From NCBI GenBank assembly GCA_018241665.1, contig JAFEDK010000004.1:1-64000 (forward strand): 64,000 nucleotides of DNA. The letters run 5' to 3'. Position 1 is the stretch's first letter, and the number at the start of each line of letters is the position of its first letter. This DNA is from Pseudomonadota bacterium (GTDB taxonomy: Bacteria; Pseudomonadota; Gammaproteobacteria; Burkholderiales; Rhodocyclaceae). A model generated the notes under the pieces. The model was given only the letters and a program-made list of their open reading frames with translations, made no database searches and was not told where the DNA came from. This document shows positions 49,136 to 60,221 of this stretch, in pieces. Both the position numbers and the translations under genes were made by a program.

Positions 49136-49585
49136 ATGCACCGTATCGACATCCGTATTCTCGACGAACGCCTGAAGGAGCAGCCGCCGGCCTATGCCAC
49201 CATGGGGTCGGCCGGGCTGGACCTGCGCGCCTGTCTGGAGGCGCCGGTTGTGCTGACCCCGGGGCATACGACGTTGATCCCGACCGGCATCGCCATCCAC
49301 CTGGCCGATCCGGGGCTGGCCGCGATGATCCTGCCGCGCTCGGGCCTGGGGCACAAGCACGGCATCGTGCTGGGCAACCTTGTCGGGTTGATCGATTCGG
49401 ACTACCAGGGCCAGATCTTCGTGTCGGCCTGGAACCGCAGCCACGACAGCTTCACGATCCAGCCGATGGAGCGTATTGCCCAGTTGGTGGTCGTGCCGGT
49501 CTTGCAGGTGGCCTTCAATGTAGTGGATAACTTCGAGGAGAGTGACCGGGGTGCCGGTGGTTTCGGCAGCACGGGCAAGCACTGA
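49136..49585 (+). CDS. dut: Deoxyuridine 5'-triphosphate nucleotidohydrolase
   Basis: This trimeric dUTPase keeps uracil out of DNA and supplies dUMP. The 149-residue product has all five motifs, including motif 1 GSAGLDLRA, motif 2 PRSGLG, motif 3 GLIDSDYQG, motif 4 RIAQLVV and the Gly-rich motif 5 [10 protein letters not shown] at the C-terminus. It follows coaBC as in E. coli, and its TGA overlaps the next ATG (TGATG). Confidence 0.97.
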   Translation: MHRIDIRILDERLKEQPPAYATMGSAGLDLRACLEAPVVLTPGHTTLIPTGIAIHLADPGLAAMILPRSGLGHKHGIVLGNLVGLIDSDYQGQIFVSAWNRSHDSFTIQPMERIAQLVVVPVLQVAFNVVDNFEESDRGAGGFGSTGKH

Positions 49586-50013
49586 TGCGCCACGCGGGGA
49601 TTCCGACCGGTGTGCATGTGTTGCTGGAGGAAGGTGAGGCTGTCCTGCTGATGCGGCGTGCCGGGACCGGTTTCTTCGACGGTCTTTACAGCCTGCCCGG
49701 CGGACACGTGGAGGAGGGGGAGTCCGTGCGGGAGACGGCTGTCAGGGAGATGCACGAGGAACTGGGCATCGAACTGGCCGCGGCTGATCTCGAGATCGTA
49801 GGCGTGGTGCATCGCCGTTCGGATACGAACCGGATCGATTTTTTCCTGCGTGCACGTCGCTGGTCGGGGACGCCGCACATCGCCGAGCCGGACAAGTGCG
49901 ACGATCTGCGCTGGTTTGAGCGTGGTGCCTTGCCGGTCAAGACTGTGCCTTATGTGCGCGATGCCTTGTTGGCCGGCGCAGGGCCGTGGATTCGCGAACT
50001 CGGTTGGTCGTGA
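49585..50013 (+). CDS. Nudix hydrolase
   Basis: This 142-residue Nudix protein has a complete box from G40: GHVEEGESVRETAVREMHEELGI, with the catalytic glutamates E55, E58 and E59. The substrate is not evident; nucleoside diphosphate-linked or oxidised nucleotides are typical. Coupling to dut by a one-base overlap suggests nucleotide-pool sanitation (inference). An intergenic hairpin follows. Confidence 0.9.
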   Translation: MRHAGIPTGVHVLLEEGEAVLLMRRAGTGFFDGLYSLPGGHVEEGESVRETAVREMHEELGIELAAADLEIVGVVHRRSDTNRIDFFLRARRWSGTPHIAEPDKCDDLRWFERGALPVKTVPYVRDALLAGAGPWIRELGWS

Positions 50014-50017
50014 CCGG

Positions 50018-50046
50018 GCTTGCCGGCTCCTGGGGGGCCGGCAAGC
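50018..50046. terminator. Hairpin between convergent Nudix and 3HB-oligomer hydrolase genes
   Basis: A ten-base perfect stem GCTTGCCGGC with its complement around a nine-base loop fills the 49-base gap. T-runs are short, so it may be a weak bidirectional terminator. Confidence 0.5.
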
Positions 50047-50062
50047 ATGCGCTGATGAACGT

Positions 50063-52753
50063 CTATTCGGGAACGCTGACGGTCCCGTTGCTGTAAGTGA
50101 TGGTATCCGCTGCGGCCGGACTGGCGACAATCGGCGGGACATTGCTGCCCGTCAGCGCCGGTGCTGCGCCTGGCGTGCCGCCCCGCGGTGTGGTCCTGAT
50201 CACCTGGGATGGCGGCAGCGCCGAGCCTGTCTTCAGGTGTGCATACATCAGGTCCAGTGCCCGGTTGAAGTAGACATGCAGGGGAATCAGGCGGGAGTCA
50301 TAGCCTGCCAGCAGCGCATTGTCGATGAAGGTGTCGAAGTGCTGCGCATTGGTAACCTCGTAATAGTGCAACTGGCTCTTGTTGCCATCCGCTTTCTGGC
50401 TCACGCCGAAGTAGGCGCGCGAGGCATGATTGACCGGGATCAGGGTATCTGAACGGCCTGACACGATGATCGTCGGCTTGCCGCCCAGGATGCCGGATGC
50501 CTGGACTTCGGCTATGCCCTGCTTGATGCGTTCCGATTGGGCCAGCTGGGTGCCGCTGAGCTTGGCCCCACTCACCGGATCGACCCCGGTGGCCAGCGCC
50601 CGGGCGCACAGCGCACCGTCGAGTGCGCCGTCTGCGAGCCCCGTGGACGGAGATATCGCCAGCACATCACGTAGCGCGCCACCGCTGGCATCGTTGTAGA
50701 CCAGATTGATGCCGCCGGTCGGCGGAACGCCGTTGCCACTGGCAAAGATGCCGGCCTGGACGAGCGGATTGGTGGTCGTCACCTTGCCCAGGTCTGTGCC
50801 GGCAGTGACTGTCGTCGCCAGGCTGAAGCCGCAGACGTTGTCCGCGACGCTAAAGCGCCCGTAGGCGTTCAGGTAGGTTACGACGATGGCCGTGGTGGCA
50901 AAGACGTGGTGGGATGCGTGGTAGAGGTCATGCTCGCTGCCCCAGCCGTAGGTGTGCAGTTTTTGCATGGCCTCGTCGGCTTGTTCCTGCAGTGTTGCAC
51001 CGCTGAGGAGCCCTTTTGCCTTGAGGGCGCTGCAACGGTTGGTGCCGTAGGCGGCGACGAAGGCCACGCCTGGCGATCCGCTGGCCATGCTTGACGAAAG
51101 TGCCGCGCAGGGCTGGTACAGGTTGGCGTAGGTGAAGTAATCGAGCAGTGGCTTGCCGATGGTGGTGACGGCGTTGCTGCCCTGCTTGATGGATAGCCCG
51201 CTGACGTCCTTCGGCTGGATCTGCGGTTCGCCGGCAGCGATGCCGTCGATCAGGCCAAGCTTGTCTTGCTCTGCTGCCAGCAGCGCCGAGCCGCCACCGT
51301 TGGAGACGGATGAGGCGATGACCAGCGTGTTGGCCGGCCGGATGATGCGCCGTTTCTTGCCGTTGACGTCGGCGGTGCCGTATTTCTCGTTGAGTACATA
51401 GAAGGCGAAGCTAATTGCATCGAGGGTGTTGCGCCCCCAATCCTTCTCGGGGTTCTGCTGGGAATGGGCGTGCTTGTAGGCGATGCGGTTCGGGAAGGCC
51501 AGTTTGAACGCGTCGAGGGCGTTCTTGCTGAGGTCGGCGGCGAACAAGGCCTTCTTGCCGGCTGCGGCGGTGGTGACGACGGTGCCGTCGATGAGATTTA
51601 CGGTGTCCGCCGTCAGGTCGTGCATGCCGTTGCCACTGCCCTTGTCGGTGTAGGCGACCGCGCAGCCATGCTTCAGGCCCCATTCGCCGGCGGTGCCGAT
51701 GGCGCCGTAGATGCCGCGAGAGCCCGACGAGGTGGCAGTGACGATGCATGGATTGGCGCTGTCGAAGCTGTCGGGCACCTGGACCATCAGGGTCACCTTG
51801 CGCTTGCCGCTCATGTCGCCGGCGTAGGCGATGGCTTCCAGGCCGCTGATCTTACCTTCCCCGAGGGTGTCGTTGCCGTGGATGTCGATGTTGGGACCGA
51901 ACAGGGTGCCGTAGCCGCCGGTGCTCTTGTTGGCATCGACCAGAGCCCGGTAGTTGTTGTAGATCGCGTTGCGGCGCAGCTCTGCTGCGGTGGGGGCGGC
52001 CGGGTTGGTATAGAGCGGGGCGGTCGCGCTGCCGAGCCCAGATTTGCCGAGGCCGCCGGTCAGCAGATCGTCGGTGTTGCCGTCGTAGGTATGGGCGGTA
52101 TAGGTGTCGGCCCACACGCGCTCCGGCAGCGCGTTGTAGGTGATGAAGCCGCCGCCGCTGGGCTGGACATCGGCCAGCGTCAGCAAGCGGTCGGTCTCGT
52201 CTCCGTCGGTATCGGTAGTGCCGGGTGTGAAGCGGGCACTGCGCAGGCTTTCGGGGCGCTTGCCGAGCTCTGCTTCCAGTGCATCGAGGAGCTTGCCGTC
52301 GGCGTTGGCGATGGCCGTGCCGCTGACGTTCCTGAAGCTGCCTGCTGTGAATGCCGCCTGCAAAGCGCTGCCGGAGCCGATGCCAAGCGCCAGGAGCGCG
52401 ACGCTATTGGTGGCATTGTTGATGTTGGTGGGCTTGCCGGCATCTTCGGTAGTGACCAGCGCGTGCCAGATGCCCTTGCTGCCGGTAACTTGCAGCATGA
52501 AGGGGTAACTCAGGCCCGTGATGTCGATGCTGAAGTTGCCGTTGGCGTCGGTGGTGGCCTGACGGGTCGTGCCGGCGGCGTCCTTCAGGGTGACGGTCTG
52601 ATTGGCGATTGCCAAACCCTCGGCGGCAAAGCCGCTGAGGGTTGCCGTGCTGCTGTTGTTGCCTCCTCCGCCACTGCCGCCACCGCAGGCGGTCAGGAGC
52701 AAGGCGCCGCCGAGCGCGAGGGCAAGGGCTGACTGACGCAAAGGGTATGTCAT
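50063..52753 (-). CDS. D-(-)-3-hydroxybutyrate oligomer hydrolase, lipoprotein
   Basis: This enzyme cleaves 3-hydroxybutyrate oligomers from PHB breakdown into monomers. The 896-residue product has a lipoprotein signal peptide with lipobox LTAC and Cys23, then a Gly/Ser linker. A carboxypeptidase-regulatory-like beta domain (about 40-115) follows, then the 3HBOH catalytic region from about residue 170. The putative nucleophile is S484 (IASSVSNGGGSALL). Most family members are around 650-720 residues, so the N-terminal part is extra. ATG 52753 has AGGAGGAG upstream. It points to extracellular or outer-membrane use of PHB oligomers, with a phasin gene 6 kb away. Confidence 0.85.
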   Translation of the reverse strand: MTYPLRQSALALALGGALLLTACGGGSGGGGNNSSTATLSGFAAEGLAIANQTVTLKDAAGTTRQATTDANGNFSIDITGLSYPFMLQVTGSKGIWHALVTTEDAGKPTNINNATNSVALLALGIGSGSALQAAFTAGSFRNVSGTAIANADGKLLDALEAELGKRPESLRSARFTPGTTDTDGDETDRLLTLADVQPSGGGFITYNALPERVWADTYTAHTYDGNTDDLLTGGLGKSGLGSATAPLYTNPAAPTAAELRRNAIYNNYRALVDANKSTGGYGTLFGPNIDIHGNDTLGEGKISGLEAIAYAGDMSGKRKVTLMVQVPDSFDSANPCIVTATSSGSRGIYGAIGTAGEWGLKHGCAVAYTDKGSGNGMHDLTADTVNLIDGTVVTTAAAGKKALFAADLSKNALDAFKLAFPNRIAYKHAHSQQNPEKDWGRNTLDAISFAFYVLNEKYGTADVNGKKRRIIRPANTLVIASSVSNGGGSALLAAEQDKLGLIDGIAAGEPQIQPKDVSGLSIKQGSNAVTTIGKPLLDYFTYANLYQPCAALSSSMASGSPGVAFVAAYGTNRCSALKAKGLLSGATLQEQADEAMQKLHTYGWGSEHDLYHASHHVFATTAIVVTYLNAYGRFSVADNVCGFSLATTVTAGTDLGKVTTTNPLVQAGIFASGNGVPPTGGINLVYNDASGGALRDVLAISPSTGLADGALDGALCARALATGVDPVSGAKLSGTQLAQSERIKQGIAEVQASGILGGKPTIIVSGRSDTLIPVNHASRAYFGVSQKADGNKSQLHYYEVTNAQHFDTFIDNALLAGYDSRLIPLHVYFNRALDLMYAHLKTGSALPPSQVIRTTPRGGTPGAAPALTGSNVPPIVASPAAADTITYSNGTVSVPE

Positions 52754-52872
52754 GTGTCTCCTCCTTGTTATGTCGTGTGAAAAGCCGGAAGGGATTTTCA
52801 TACTCATATTGGTTGGAGAGGGCGGAGGATGACACTGGGGTTTACGCCAATCGGCTGGCACTTATCGAGCGT

Positions 52873-54657
52873 TCAAGGTGCTGGACGGGAGGCGGTGGCG
52901 GGGGGCTCCAGTGCGGCGAAGCTGTTGCAGAAGCGCAGTTCCTGCGGGTAGGGGTAGAAGTCTTCCACGTAGCCGTTGCGGATCTTGTCCTGGGCGTCCT
53001 GCCAGAAAGCTGGGTCGAGCAGCTTGCGGTGGTGGGTGAGGAAGGCCTTGCGGATCTTTGGCTGGCCGAGCAGGAAGGTGGCGAACTCTTCCGGGAAGAT
53101 GTCCCGCGGGCCGGCTGAGTACCAGGGCTCGCCGGACATTTCCATTTCCTCGTTGGGCGCTGGCGGGATCTTGCGGAAATTGCAGTCCGTCATGTATTCG
53201 ATCTCGTCGTAGTCGTAGAAGACCACACGTCCGTAGCGGGTGACGCCGAAGTTCTTCCACAGCATGTCGCCTGGGAAGATGTTGGCGATGGCCAGCTCGC
53301 TGATGGCCTGGCCGTATTCACGCACGGCCTCGTCGATCTGCTCGTCGGTGGCCTTGCTCAGGTAGAGGTTGAGCGGCGTCATGCGGCGCTCGATGTAGAG
53401 ATGCTTGATAACCAGGGTGTCGCCGTCCTCCTCGACAACCGACGGGGCGAGTTCCTTGAGCTGAACGATCAGTTCCGGGTGGAAGCGGCTGCGCGGCAGC
53501 GCGACGTTGGAGAATTCGAGGGTATCGGCCATCCGTCCGACCCGGTCCACCTGGCGGACCAGCAGGTATTTGCGCTTCACGGTGGCCCGGTCCATGTTCT
53601 TGGAACTACCGAACACGTCCTTGATGATCTTGAAGACGTAAGGGTAGGACGGCAGCGTGAACACCAGCATGACCAGGCCGCGGATGCCCGGCGCCTCGAT
53701 GAACTGATCATTGGAGTGGCGCAGGTGGGCGATGAGGTCGCGGAAGAAGATCGTTTTTCCCTGTTTGCCCAGGCCCAGCATGGTGTAGAGCTCGGAGCGC
53801 GGCTTGTTGGGCATGATGCTGCGCAGGAACTGCACGTAGCCGGACGGCACCTCCATATCCACCAGAAAGTAGGCGCGCGACAAGGAGAACAGCAGCGAGA
53901 TCCGCCAGGTGTCGAGCAGGATGGTATCCAGGTACAGCTTGCCGGACTGGCCATGGCGTACCGCGAGCACGAAGGGGTATTCCTGGTAGCCGTTGATGGC
54001 CTTGCCAATGATGTATGCGGTCTTGTTGCGGTAGAAGGCCGAGTAGAGCACCTGGATCTGGCAGTTCACCTCCATCTTCGGCCACTCGTCGATGTGTTTT
54101 TCGACGGTACGCATCACGTAGTCCACGTCCCGTTCGAGGTCCTCGAACGGGCGCTGCCAGTCGAAGTCCTCGATGATCCGGCAGATTGTTGCGCGCAGGC
54201 CTTCGTCCTGGGGGTAGTAGCTGGAATAGGTGGGGGGAAAGGACTCGATGTAGTCCGTCGAGATGGCCGGACGGGCGAAGAGGTAGTGGTTGTTGAAGTA
54301 GTCCCGGTGCAGGATCTTGGTGGTTACCGAGTTGAAGAAGGTCTCTGCCAGTTCTGGCTGCTTGTGGTTGATCAGCAGGCCGATGAAGTACAGCTTGACC
54401 GCCTGCCAGGTGGCATCGTCGATGGATTCCGCATCGAATTCCTCGTGCAGGCGCAGCACGGTTTCATTCACGCGGTCGTCGTAGAACTGCACGCGGTCGC
54501 GCACGGCAGAGAGCTGGCCCTGCCAGTCGGCGGCTTCGTAGCTTTCCTTGGCGCGCCGGGATGTCTCACGAAAGATCCGGTAGTGCTTGTTGAAACCCTC
54601 GATCATGGCCGGGGCGATGGCCTGGGCGACCGGGTTTTCGGTGTTGTGGGTCTCCAT
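52873..54657 (-). CDS. aceK: Isocitrate dehydrogenase kinase/phosphatase
   Basis: AceK phosphorylates and dephosphorylates homodimeric isocitrate dehydrogenase to switch carbon between the TCA cycle and glyoxylate shunt. The 594-residue product has the N-terminal regulatory domain. The kinase core includes VVFYDYDEIEYMTDCNFRKIP and GDMLWKNFGVTRYGRVVFYD. GAGGAGG precedes the ATG. It is divergent from icd, its substrate's gene, rather than in an aceBAK operon. Confidence 0.95.
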   Translation of the reverse strand: METHNTENPVAQAIAPAMIEGFNKHYRIFRETSRRAKESYEAADWQGQLSAVRDRVQFYDDRVNETVLRLHEEFDAESIDDATWQAVKLYFIGLLINHKQPELAETFFNSVTTKILHRDYFNNHYLFARPAISTDYIESFPPTYSSYYPQDEGLRATICRIIEDFDWQRPFEDLERDVDYVMRTVEKHIDEWPKMEVNCQIQVLYSAFYRNKTAYIIGKAINGYQEYPFVLAVRHGQSGKLYLDTILLDTWRISLLFSLSRAYFLVDMEVPSGYVQFLRSIMPNKPRSELYTMLGLGKQGKTIFFRDLIAHLRHSNDQFIEAPGIRGLVMLVFTLPSYPYVFKIIKDVFGSSKNMDRATVKRKYLLVRQVDRVGRMADTLEFSNVALPRSRFHPELIVQLKELAPSVVEEDGDTLVIKHLYIERRMTPLNLYLSKATDEQIDEAVREYGQAISELAIANIFPGDMLWKNFGVTRYGRVVFYDYDEIEYMTDCNFRKIPPAPNEEMEMSGEPWYSAGPRDIFPEEFATFLLGQPKIRKAFLTHHRKLLDPAFWQDAQDKIRNGYVEDFYPYPQELRFCNSFAALEPPATASRPAP

Positions 54658-55005
54658 CTTGCCTCCTCGGGCGAGCGGTGCGCCTGTGCCATGGCGCTGG
54701 CGGGATGCGCTGGATTCCCGAGTCTAGCACCGCCTTCCGGTTGCTCGCGGAGGTGGCGGAGCCTGGCTTGTCGTAAGGATTCCCGGGAGAGGGTGACGCT
54801 TCTAGCAGGCCGGCATTTCGGCCATAATCGTCGCACTTTGCCGCGGCCCGGAGGAGGCGCGGTGGGGTAGGCAGTGGATCGGCGGCCATGGAGGGGCTCC
54901 GTGCCGCACGTGTCGCCAAGAACCAGAAAGCCGCGCGGCGCGAAATCCCGGACCCGGTCGATTCACCCATACATCCGCAACACAATTCGAGTTGAGGGGG
55001 TTGGA
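54658..55005. promoter_or_regulatory. aceK-icd divergent intergenic region
   Basis: This 348-base gap must hold the start signals of both genes. A CATAAT (54823-54828) is a possible -10 for icd with no good -35. TAGACT on the minus strand, about 70 bases before aceK, is a possible -10 for that gene. A short plus-strand frame from ATG 54889 (35 codons, ending just before the icd ribosome binding site) lacks its own Shine-Dalgarno site and I do not call it a gene. Confidence 0.35.
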
Positions 55006-56250
<1,245 letters not shown>

Positions 56251-56288
56251 AGTTGCTTCGGTGGCGCACTGCCACCAGTAGCCAAAAG

Positions 56289-56320
56289 AAAAAGCCCTCT
56301 CGCGTGCGAGAGGGCTTTTT
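56289..56320. terminator. Bidirectional terminator between the two IDH genes
   Basis: Perfect 15-base arms AAAAAGCCCTCTCGC and complement enclose a two-base loop, with T-runs on both strands. It serves both icd (plus) and the monomeric IDH gene (minus). Confidence 0.9.
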
Positions 56321-56362
56321 GCTGTCGTGCCTGCCCGCCTTGTGGGCGGGGGCTTGTCAGTC

Positions 56363-58600
56363 TCAGGCGCGGAAAGACTTCAGCGCGGCGTTCAGCGTGG
56401 GGCTCGGACGCATGATGGCCGTGCACTTCTCGGCGTCGGCCATGTAGTAGCCGCCGATGTCGGCCGGCTTGCCCTGCACGGTCTTCAGCTCGGCAACGAT
56501 CTGACCTTCGTTGTCGGTCAGGGTCTTGGCCAGCGGCGCGAAGTAGGCGGCCAGTTCGCTATCTTCGGTCTGGGTGGCCAGTTCCTGGGCCCAGTACATG
56601 GCCAGGTAGAACTGGGAGCCGCGGTTGTCCAGCTCACCGGTCTTCGGCGACGGCGACTTGCGGTTGTCGAGCAGCTTGCCGGTGGCCGAGTCGAGGGTCT
56701 TGGCGAGCAGCACGGCACGCTTGTTGCCGGTCTTGATGCCGAGGTCTTCCAGGGACACCGCGAGGGCCAGGAATTCGCCCAGCGAATCCCAGCGCAGGTG
56801 GTTTTCCTCGGTGAGCTGCTGGACGTGCTTCGGCGCGGAACCGCCGGCACCGGTTTCGTACATGCCGCCGCCGGCCATCAGCGGAACGATGGACAGCATC
56901 TTGGCGGAGGTGCCCAGTTCCATGATCGGGAACAGGTCGGTGAGGTAGTCGCGCAGGATGTTGCCGGTCACGGAGATGGTGTCGAGGCCGCGGATCACGC
57001 GCTCCAGGGTGTAGCGCATGGCGCGGACCTGGGACAGGATCTTGATGTCGAGGCCGGTGGTGTCGTGATCCTTCAGGTACTTCTCGACCTTCTTGATCAG
57101 TTCGGCTTCGTGCGGACGGTAGGGGTCGAGCCAGAAGACCGCCGGGGTGTTGGAGTTGCGGGCGCGGGTGACGGCCAGCTTGACCCAGTCACGGATCGGG
57201 GCATCCTTCACCTGGCACATGCGCCAGATGTCGCCGGCTTCGACGTTCTGGGTCAGCAGCACTTCGCCGGAGTCGATGTCGACGATGTTGGCGATGCCGT
57301 CTTCCATGATTTCAAAGGTCTTGTCATGGGAGCCGTATTCTTCAGCCTTCTGGGCCATCAGGCCGACGTTCGGCACGGTACCCATGGTCTTCGGGTCGAA
57401 GGCGCCGTTGGTCTTGCAGAAGCTGATCATCTCCTGATAGATACGGGCGAAGGTGGATTCCGGCATCACGCACTTGGCGTCGTACTGCTTGCCGTCGGCA
57501 CCCCACATCTTGCCGCCCTGGCGGATCATCGCCGGCATGGAGGCGTCGACGATGATGTCGTTCGGGGAGTGGAAGTTGGTGATGCCCTTGGCGGAGTCCA
57601 CCATGGCCAGCTTCGGACGGTGCTCCTGGCAGGCGTGCAGATCGCGGATGATCTCGTCGCGCTTGGACTCCGGCAGGGTCTTGATCTTCTCGTAGAGGTC
57701 GACCATGCCGTTATTGACGTTGATGCCCAGCTCGTCGAACAGCTTGCCGTGCTTCTCGAAGGCTTCCTTGTAGAAGATCTTGACGCAGTGGCCGAACACG
57801 ATGGGGTGGGACACCTTCATCATCGTGGCCTTCACGTGCAAGGAGAACAGAATGCCGGATTCGCGGCAGTCTTCCAGCTCCTTCTCGTAGAAGTCGCACA
57901 GGGCCTTCTTGCTCATGAACATGGAGTCGATGACTTCGCCTTCGAGCAGCGCGAGCTTCGGCTTCAGCACGGTGATCTTGCCGCCCTTGGCGATCAGCTC
58001 CATGCGCACGTTGCGGGCCTTGTCCAGGGTCATGGACTTCTCGCCATGGTAGAAGTCGCCATGGTGCATGTGGGACACGTGGGTCCGCGACCAGGGCTTC
58101 CATTCACCCATGGAGTGGGGGTTCTTGCGCGCGTAGTTCTTGACGGCGAGCGGTGCGCGGCGGTCGGAGTTGCCTTCGCGCAGCACCGGGTTCACCGCGG
58201 AACCCAGGCATTTGCCGTAACGGGCTGCGATGGCCTTCTCTTCTTCGGTGGCCGGGTTTTCCGGGTAATCGGGGATAGCGTAGCCCTTGGACTGCAGTTC
58301 CTTGATACAGGCCTTCAGCTGAGCCACGGAGGCGCTGATGTTGGGCAGCTTGATGATGTTGGCGTCTGGTTCGAGGGTCTTTTGACCCAGCTCGGCGAGG
58401 GTGTTCGGGACGCGTTGTTCGGGGCTCAGGTTTTCGGGGAATTCAGCCAGGACACGAGCAGCCACGGAGATGTCGGCCTTCTCGATTTCGATCCCCGCCG
58501 GGCCGGTGAAGGTCCGGATGATGGGGAGAAAGGCGCAGGTGGCGAGGAGCGGCGCCTCGTCCGTCAGCGTGTAGATGATCTTCGATTGTCCAGTGCTCAT
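56363..58600 (-). CDS. icd2: NADP-dependent isocitrate dehydrogenase, monomeric
   Basis: This is the second, structurally unrelated isocitrate dehydrogenase (IDH-II) of 745 residues, the usual length. It begins [21 protein letters not shown] and contains the family blocks [19 protein letters not shown] and GGIG-free [24 protein letters not shown]. The nucleotide-binding region is [24 protein letters not shown]. It is not known to be an AceK substrate. A CGTCAC/GTGACG inverted repeat lies about 40 bases before the start. The gene is convergent with icd. Confidence 0.96.
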   Translation of the reverse strand: MSTGQSKIIYTLTDEAPLLATCAFLPIIRTFTGPAGIEIEKADISVAARVLAEFPENLSPEQRVPNTLAELGQKTLEPDANIIKLPNISASVAQLKACIKELQSKGYAIPDYPENPATEEEKAIAARYGKCLGSAVNPVLREGNSDRRAPLAVKNYARKNPHSMGEWKPWSRTHVSHMHHGDFYHGEKSMTLDKARNVRMELIAKGGKITVLKPKLALLEGEVIDSMFMSKKALCDFYEKELEDCRESGILFSLHVKATMMKVSHPIVFGHCVKIFYKEAFEKHGKLFDELGINVNNGMVDLYEKIKTLPESKRDEIIRDLHACQEHRPKLAMVDSAKGITNFHSPNDIIVDASMPAMIRQGGKMWGADGKQYDAKCVMPESTFARIYQEMISFCKTNGAFDPKTMGTVPNVGLMAQKAEEYGSHDKTFEIMEDGIANIVDIDSGEVLLTQNVEAGDIWRMCQVKDAPIRDWVKLAVTRARNSNTPAVFWLDPYRPHEAELIKKVEKYLKDHDTTGLDIKILSQVRAMRYTLERVIRGLDTISVTGNILRDYLTDLFPIMELGTSAKMLSIVPLMAGGGMYETGAGGSAPKHVQQLTEENHLRWDSLGEFLALAVSLEDLGIKTGNKRAVLLAKTLDSATGKLLDNRKSPSPKTGELDNRGSQFYLAMYWAQELATQTEDSELAAYFAPLAKTLTDNEGQIVAELKTVQGKPADIGGYYMADAEKCTAIMRPSPTLNAALKSFRA

Positions 58601-58777
58601 TCTGTGTCTTCCCTCTTGCGAATTTTGATTTTGAGCGTCACGACAGTGACGGTGCGGGCCGCTTAGCCCCCCCGATGTGTCCTTTCAGGCACGCCTTCCA
58701 AAATAGCATGCTTCCCGATTCATTGCACCGGTCGCAACGTCTTTCCGGCATCCGAAATGGCGCGGCGCAAGACGAAA

Positions 58778-58810
58778 AAAAGCCCGCCCTGCATGGCAGG
58801 GCGGGCTTTT
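58778..58810 (-). terminator. Terminator after the phasin gene
   Basis: Perfect 15-base arms AAAAGCCCGCCCTGC and complement around ATG are flanked by A and T runs. It lies about 45 bases beyond the phasin stop. The rest of the 58601-58853 gap shows no gene. Confidence 0.88.
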
Positions 58811-58853
58811 CAACCGCACGGAAGAGGCCAGGGCCTCCCCGCTGGTTTATTCC

Positions 58854-59417
58854 TTAGGCAGCCTTCTTGGAAGAAGTCTTGGCCGGGGTGGTGCCGCTGA
58901 CGGCCTTCACGGTGGCGCTGGTGGCAGCGGCAACGTTGGCTTCGGCGATTTCGGCGACTTGCTTGGCAGCCTTGGTCACGCTGTCGTAAGCGGAGTTGGC
59001 GGCGGCGATGGCGGACTTGACGGCAGCCACGGCAACGTCGGAGCCGGCGGGTGCGGACTTGGCAGCCTTGTCGAGGGCAGCGGCGAAGCTCTTGTTGGCT
59101 TCGGCGACCTGGGCTTCAAACAGCTTGGAGACCTCTTCCTGGGTTTGGGAAGCGATTTCATACACGCTGCGGGAGTAGGCGACGGCCTTCTCGACCACCG
59201 GCTGGGCCAGGGAGGATTGCAGGGCGATCAGTTCCTGCACGTCCTTGGCGGCCAGCAGGGCCTTGGCGGAGGCGACGCTGTCTTCCAGCACGGCGCGGGC
59301 GGTGTTCAGGTTCAGGGCGGCAATGCGCTCGGCGCTGGCGAAGGCGGTGTTGGCCAGGGTCAGCAGGGATTCAACATTGGCCTTGTTGGCGGCAACGATT
59401 TGCTCGGGGGTGGTCAT
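58854..59417 (-). CDS. phaP: Phasin (PHA granule-associated protein)
   Basis: PhaP is an amphiphilic coat protein of polyhydroxyalkanoate granules. The 187-residue product begins MTTPEQIVAANKANVESLLTLANTAFASAERIAALN, the phasin family signature. It is an almost continuous Ala-rich helix with a C-terminal TTPAKTSSKKAA tail. CAAGGAG precedes ATG 59417. It has a consensus promoter and strong terminator, which fits high-level single-gene expression. No phaC or phaR is in the window. Confidence 0.9.
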   Translation of the reverse strand: MTTPEQIVAANKANVESLLTLANTAFASAERIAALNLNTARAVLEDSVASAKALLAAKDVQELIALQSSLAQPVVEKAVAYSRSVYEIASQTQEEVSKLFEAQVAEANKSFAAALDKAAKSAPAGSDVAVAAVKSAIAAANSAYDSVTKAAKQVAEIAEANVAAATSATVKAVSGTTPAKTSSKKAA

Positions 59418-59500
59418 GACAATCTCCTTGAGTGAATGGATGAAATGCATTCTCGTCGGTCTTGCAATGCCCCGTATTGGTGCGTTGCAACATGAGGCCC

Positions 59501-59528
59501 ATTATATTCACGCCGGGAGGGCTGTCAA
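59501..59528 (-). promoter_or_regulatory. Consensus sigma-70 promoter of the phasin gene, with TTGCAA sites
   Basis: On the minus strand TTGACA (59523-59528) and TATAAT (59501-59506) are 16 bases apart, both perfect. Transcription should begin near 59494. Two TTGCAA palindromes follow at 59485-59490 and 59462-59467, and one lies upstream at 59602-59607. They are placed where a repressor such as PhaR would block initiation (inference). The A/T-rich stretch 59546-59600 may also carry the end of the lptA transcript. Confidence 0.75.
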
Positions 59529-59675
59529 CACCTATTTGCTGCGCCGCACAAAAATCTTTATCTGCTTTTAATCTTATTGAAAAAAAAGAAATTTACTGAA
59601 ATTGCAAAGCATTGTGAATAGCGTTCGAGAGCAAGGGCTGGCGCGGCTTTCAGCTCTTTGCGGCGCAGCGCCGGG

Positions 59676-60221
59676 CTATGGTGCCGGGGTGCTTTCACCT
59701 TTTTTCTTGGGCTGGATGGTGACCTGCACGCGGCCCTGCTGGCTGGGTATCGTGGTGGCGTTGGGGCCGTTGGTGACCACGTAGGTTTCGGTGAGGCCGT
59801 TGTACTGGATGTACTGGCCGCGGACCTCGTCGTCGCCATTCTTCACGTGGGCGCGCTGAAAGAACTGGGACAGTTCGCTGCGGGCGTCGTGTTCGATGCG
59901 TTCGCCTTCACCTTCCACCCATTCGTTCTTGCCTTCGCGCTTCTGGCGGAAGCGGGCGAGCCCACCGTCGCCACCGGTGGCGATGCCGCGCTGGTAGCCC
60001 TCCATGTCCTGGCTCACTACCAGCTTGTCGCTGCGGATGGTCAGGGTGCCCTGGGTCAGGACCACGTGGCCTTCGAAGATATGAATCTTGTTCTTGTCGT
60101 CGACCGTGACTCGGTCGGCCTCGATGTTGACCGGCCTGCTGCGGTCGGCCTTTTCGGCGATGGCCAGCGGGGCGGTCAGGGAGAGGGTGAGCAGTACGAG
60201 CTGCCGCAGGATCTTGTTCAT
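59676..60221 (-). CDS. lptA: LPS export periplasmic protein LptA
   Basis: LptA is the periplasmic bridge of the LPS transport machine. The 181-residue product has a Sec signal peptide (LRQLVLLTLSLTAPLAIA) and the OstA beta-jellyroll (VNIEADRVTVDDKNKIHIFEGHVVLTQG). Its ATG overlaps the lptC stop by four bases. In most betaproteobacteria lptB and rpoN follow; here the next gene is the phasin. Confidence 0.94.
   Translation of the reverse strand: MNKILRQLVLLTLSLTAPLAIAEKADRSRPVNIEADRVTVDDKNKIHIFEGHVVLTQGTLTIRSDKLVVSQDMEGYQRGIATGGDGGLARFRQKREGKNEWVEGEGERIEHDARSELSQFFQRAHVKNGDDEVRGQYIQYNGLTETYVVTNGPNATTIPSQQGRVQVTIQPKKKGESTPAP

Noticed and set aside
56327-58666. 779-codon plus-strand frame opposite the monomeric IDH
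   Set aside because: The Val/His/Gly-rich composition marks it as antisense, and the IDH motifs are on the minus strand.
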